Origin: Actinomycetota bacterium
Lineage (GTDB): Bacteria > Actinomycetota > Actinomycetes > JACCUZ01
Length of the DNA: 37,658 nucleotides
Direction of reading: 5' to 3'
NCBI GenBank assembly: GCA_030841025.1
Contig: JAVEDJ010000015.1
Location: 1-37,658, forward strand
Shown piece after piece: positions 34,420-37,658 of this stretch. A program made the position numbers and the translations under genes. Every line of letters starts with the position of its first letter. Position 1 is the first letter of the stretch. Under the pieces are notes generated by a model. It saw only the letters and a program-made list of their open reading frames with translations. It was not told the DNA's origin and searched no databases.

Positions 34420-36608
34420 GCAAGAGCTGGGCCGACGACCCGGAGCTGGTGGCAACGTTCCGCGCGGAGGTCGACGAGCGGCTCGGCACCTTGTGCGAGG
34501 GCCTGTTGCGGCTCGAGCACGACCCGTCGCCGCGGCAGCTGGTGGCCTCGCTGTTCCGCGACGCACACACCGTCAAGGGCACCGCCCGCATGCTCAGCCT
34601 CGACAGTGTTGTCGAGGTGGCGCACCGGGTCGAGGATCTCTTGGGCGCCATCCGCAGCGGTCGCATGACACCGCGCCGGGACCTCGTCGACCTGTTGCTG
34701 GTCTCTGCCGAAAGCATCTCCCGCTCGCTGCCGGGCGCCGAACGGCCGGTGGACGCCGACGAGGTCGCAGCCGTTGTCGCGGCCCTCGACTCTGCCTGCG
34801 CGGGCGAGGACCCCGTCACCGTCCCGCGGCTGCGGGTCACCGATGTCGAGGACGCCGACGAGTCCGGCCGGCCCCGCGGGGGTGACTCGGTGCGCGTCCC
34901 GACGCGGCGCGTCCACGAACTGCTCGAGGTCGTGGGCGAGGCCGAGCTCGACGTACGCCGCATCACCACCCACAGCCGCGAGCTCACTGGCCTGACCCGG
35001 CGTCAGCTGCACTCGGCGCGCGCGCTGCGCGACGCCGCCGCGGCCGACGACGCATTGCCCACCTCGGTCACCGACGCCTTGCACGCGCTGGTCTCGCTCG
35101 GCGACCAGCTCGTTGCCGCCAGCCGCGAGCTGGCCGCGCGCGCGGAGGACGCGGACGGCCGGCTTGCGCGCGTCCGCGACGGCGCGATGGGCCTGGCCAT
35201 GGTCCCGGTACGTCGGGTCGTCGCCGGCTTCCCGCACCTGGTGCGCGAGCTGTCCGCGGCCGGTGACCAGCCGCGCGAGGTGCAGCTGGTGCTCTCCGGG
35301 CAGGACGTCGAGCTCGACACCCGTGTCCTGGACGCGGTTGCCGACTCGCTGCAGCACCTCGTGACCAATGCGGTCGACCACGGCTGCGAGACGCCGGCCG
35401 AGCGGGTCGCCTCGGGGAAGCCGGCCCGGGCCACCGTCACAGTCGCCGCGCGAGCTGCGGGCTCGACTGTTGTCATCGAGGTCTCCGACGACGGCCGCGG
35501 CATCGACGAGGAGAGCCTGCGGGCCGTCGCGGTCAGCCGCGGGCTGCTGCCGGAGGGCTCGACGGCCACCGGTACACCGTTGCTGCAGGTGATGTTCTCG
35601 CCCGGTTTCTCGACTCGCTCGGAGGTGACGCAGACGTCGGGCCGCGGTGTCGGGCTCGACGTGGTGCGCACCGTGGTCGAGGACCTCAGCGGTGCCATCG
35701 ATGTCGCGTCGAAGTCCGGGCTCGGCACGACGTTCACCCTCACCCTTCCGGTGACCCTGGGCGTGCTGCGGTGCCTGATCGCGCGGGTGGGGACCGAGCG
35801 GTACGCCGTGCCGGTGGCGGGCGTCATCGAGACGCTCGGGCTGGCGGGTGCGGAGCGCCACGAGGTCGCCGGTGTCCCCGTGCTGGCCCGGCAGGGCGTG
35901 ACCATGCCGCTGGTCGACCTCGGGCAGATCCTGGAGGCGCCGGGCGACCGTGACCCGCGGTCGGCGATCGTGGTGCATTACTCCGGCTCGGACGAGCTGC
36001 TCGCTCTCGCCGTCGACGCGCTCGAAGGGGAGGCTGAGCTGGTCGTGAAGGAGCTCGGCGGCTTCCTGGGTCGGCTGCCGACGGTGACCGGAGCGACCAT
36101 CGACGGGGATGGGAGCGTCGTGCTCGTCCTCGACGTCCGCGAGCTGGCCGTGCGCCAGCTCGCCGGCGGCGTCGCCCACGCACCCGCAGCCCCGCGTCGT
36201 CGTACCTCGGGTGGGACCGTGCCCCTGCACCCCGGAGGCCGGGCGCGGGTGCTTGTCGTCGAGGACTCCGTGGGCGTCCGCGAGCTGCAGCGGGTGATCC
36301 TCGAGGGCGCGGGCTACGAAGTCGTGACAGCGGTCGACGGCATGGACGGCGCCGCGCGCCTCACCGAGGCGCCGGTCGACCTGGTGGTCTCCGACGTGGA
36401 GATGCCGCGGATGGACGGTTTCACCCTGACCCGCACGATCCGCCGTACGCGCGGCTGGGAGGACGTGCCGGTCGTGATCATGACTTCGCGCGGGGACGAG
36501 GCCGACCAGCGGGCCGGGCTGGACGCAGGAGCCAGCGCCTATCTGCTCAAGAGTGAGTTCGACCAGGCCGAACTCATCGATACGGTCCGACGACTCGTCG
36601 GCCGCTGA
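34416..36608 (+). CDS. CheA-type histidine kinase with C-terminal receiver (hybrid CheA-REC)
   Basis: HPt '[15 protein letters not shown]', N box '[14 protein letters not shown]', G boxes 'VSDDGRGID', '[15 protein letters not shown]', P5 CheW-like domain, REC '[15 protein letters not shown]...[13 protein letters not shown]...VIMTSRG'. Overlaps the MCP stop (ATGA). Confidence 0.94.
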   Translation: MSKSWADDPELVATFRAEVDERLGTLCEGLLRLEHDPSPRQLVASLFRDAHTVKGTARMLSLDSVVEVAHRVEDLLGAIRSGRMTPRRDLVDLLLVSAESISRSLPGAERPVDADEVAAVVAALDSACAGEDPVTVPRLRVTDVEDADESGRPRGGDSVRVPTRRVHELLEVVGEAELDVRRITTHSRELTGLTRRQLHSARALRDAAAADDALPTSVTDALHALVSLGDQLVAASRELAARAEDADGRLARVRDGAMGLAMVPVRRVVAGFPHLVRELSAAGDQPREVQLVLSGQDVELDTRVLDAVADSLQHLVTNAVDHGCETPAERVASGKPARATVTVAARAAGSTVVIEVSDDGRGIDEESLRAVAVSRGLLPEGSTATGTPLLQVMFSPGFSTRSEVTQTSGRGVGLDVVRTVVEDLSGAIDVASKSGLGTTFTLTLPVTLGVLRCLIARVGTERYAVPVAGVIETLGLAGAERHEVAGVPVLARQGVTMPLVDLGQILEAPGDRDPRSAIVVHYSGSDELLALAVDALEGEAELVVKELGGFLGRLPTVTGATIDGDGSVVLVLDVRELAVRQLAGGVAHAPAAPRRRTSGGTVPLHPGGRARVLVVEDSVGVRELQRVILEGAGYEVVTAVDGMDGAARLTEAPVDLVVSDVEMPRMDGFTLTRTIRRTRGWEDVPVVIMTSRGDEADQRAGLDAGASAYLLKSEFDQAELIDTVRRLVGR

Positions 36609-36628
36609 CGCTCGAAGCGAGGATCCCG

Positions 36629-37591
36629 ATGCCCACCGTCCTGATTGCGGACGACAGCCCCACGATGCGCCGCATCGTGTCCACGGTGCTCGAGCGCGCC
36701 GGCCACACCGTCGTCACGGCCGAGGACGGCGTCGAGGCAGTCCAGGGGGCGTTCCGCTGCCAGCCGGACGCGATCATCCTGGACGTGCAGATGCCGCGTC
36801 TGTCGGGCTATGTCGCCGCGCGGCTGCTCAAGGACGACTGGCAGACCACGGAGATCCCCATCGTGCTGCTGACGTCGCTGGACGCCGCCTCGGACCGCTA
36901 CTGGGGCGCGCAGACCGGTGCCGACCGCTTTCTGACCAAGGACTTCGAGGCACCCGAGCTGGTCCAGGCGCTGGCCGAGGTCATCCGGGCCGCCGACGAG
37001 GCACGTGGGGGCCGACCTCCGCTGCGGCCCGACCCGCTCGAGCTGGGTCCGGACGAGGTGTTGGCGCGGGTCTCCGAGCTGCTCGACCGCAAGCTGTTCG
37101 AGGCGTCGCTGTCGGCCGAGGTCACGCAGATCGCGGCCGACGTCCACGGCTTCGAGGAGACCGTCGCCGGTGTCCTCGGTGTCCTCGCCCGGGTGGTCGA
37201 CTACGACATGGCGGCCGTCTGCATGCTCGACGACCGGGCGACCTACCTGACGGTCGTGCGCGACAGCTCGCAGCAGCAGTACCACGAGTTCTTCGGCGCC
37301 ATCGCCGACGCCGCCACCCAGGTGACCGGGACACCGGTGATGGTGCACGACCTGGTCCCACGGATCGCCGACGCTGAGGGCCGGTTGGGAGCCGACGACG
37401 AGGGCCGCATGGCGACGTTCCTGTCCATGCCGCTGCGGGCCGGCGGACGCATCGTGGGCTGCCTCGCTCTCTCGAGCGCCACCAAGAACGCATTCGGGGA
37501 GGCCTCGCTCAACACGCTGCGCCTCGTCGAGCAACCGGCCGCCGTCGTCATCAGCAACGCCCGCCTCGCCGGGCACACCACCCACGCCTGA
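36629..37591 (+). CDS. response regulator with C-terminal GAF domain (REC-GAF)
   Basis: REC 'TVLIADDSPTMRRIVSTVLERAGH...DAIILDVQMPRLSGY...IVLLTSL...FLTKDFEAPEL'; GAF-like 'SLSAEVTQIAADVHGFEETVAGVLGVLARVVDYDMAAVCMLDD...FLSMPLRAGGRIVGCLALSS'. Confidence 0.85.
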   Translation: MPTVLIADDSPTMRRIVSTVLERAGHTVVTAEDGVEAVQGAFRCQPDAIILDVQMPRLSGYVAARLLKDDWQTTEIPIVLLTSLDAASDRYWGAQTGADRFLTKDFEAPELVQALAEVIRAADEARGGRPPLRPDPLELGPDEVLARVSELLDRKLFEASLSAEVTQIAADVHGFEETVAGVLGVLARVVDYDMAAVCMLDDRATYLTVVRDSSQQQYHEFFGAIADAATQVTGTPVMVHDLVPRIADAEGRLGADDEGRMATFLSMPLRAGGRIVGCLALSSATKNAFGEASLNTLRLVEQPAAVVISNARLAGHTTHA

Positions 37592-37658
37592 CCGCTCCCC
37601 ATCCCCTCTCGCAGTTGACCACGTTTGGCAGGTGAACCGTCGCGTCAGCAGGCGCGCA

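Noticed and set aside
34359-36230. 623-aa minus-strand ORF antisense to cheA
   Set aside because: Shadow ORF; the sense strand has all CheA motifs.

Overview
High-GC actinobacterial chromosomal window; mshB, an Sdh1-type succinate dehydrogenase, DUF6113 and TANNNT-type leaderless promoters all fit. Left to right it holds: a LacI regulator; a small membrane protein; a coding-poor stretch; a translationally coupled three-gene cassette (sugar/choline-type nucleotidyltransferase, CDP-glycerol-type polyol-phosphate transferase, ABC transmembrane domain without an ATPase domain); an Asp/Glu racemase; a secreted set (GH16-metallophosphoesterase lipoprotein, membrane-anchored beta-propeller protein, LamG protein); two tiny membrane proteins absent from the ORF track; an MFS transporter; a pterin dehydratase; a NUDIX hydrolase; an sdhC-sdhA-sdhB operon in which SdhB has a ~200 aa TPR-like C-terminal extension; typA/bipA; a complete dpp-type peptide ABC operon; an S9 peptidase diverging from mshB; an unusual FtsH-like AAA protease; DUF6113; and a chemosensory cluster (CheW, membrane-anchored MCP, CheA-REC hybrid, REC-GAF) with no flagellar genes in view. 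No tRNA, rRNA, CRISPR array or transposase was recognised. Strongest candidates for novelty: the SdhB-TPR fusion; the polyol-phosphate transferase/orphan ABC-TMD cassette with a diverged ~100 bp noncoding repeat on each side; the GH16-phosphoesterase fusion; the FtsH variant with almost no extracytoplasmic domain and an altered Walker B. All family calls are by eye from motifs; no database search was run.
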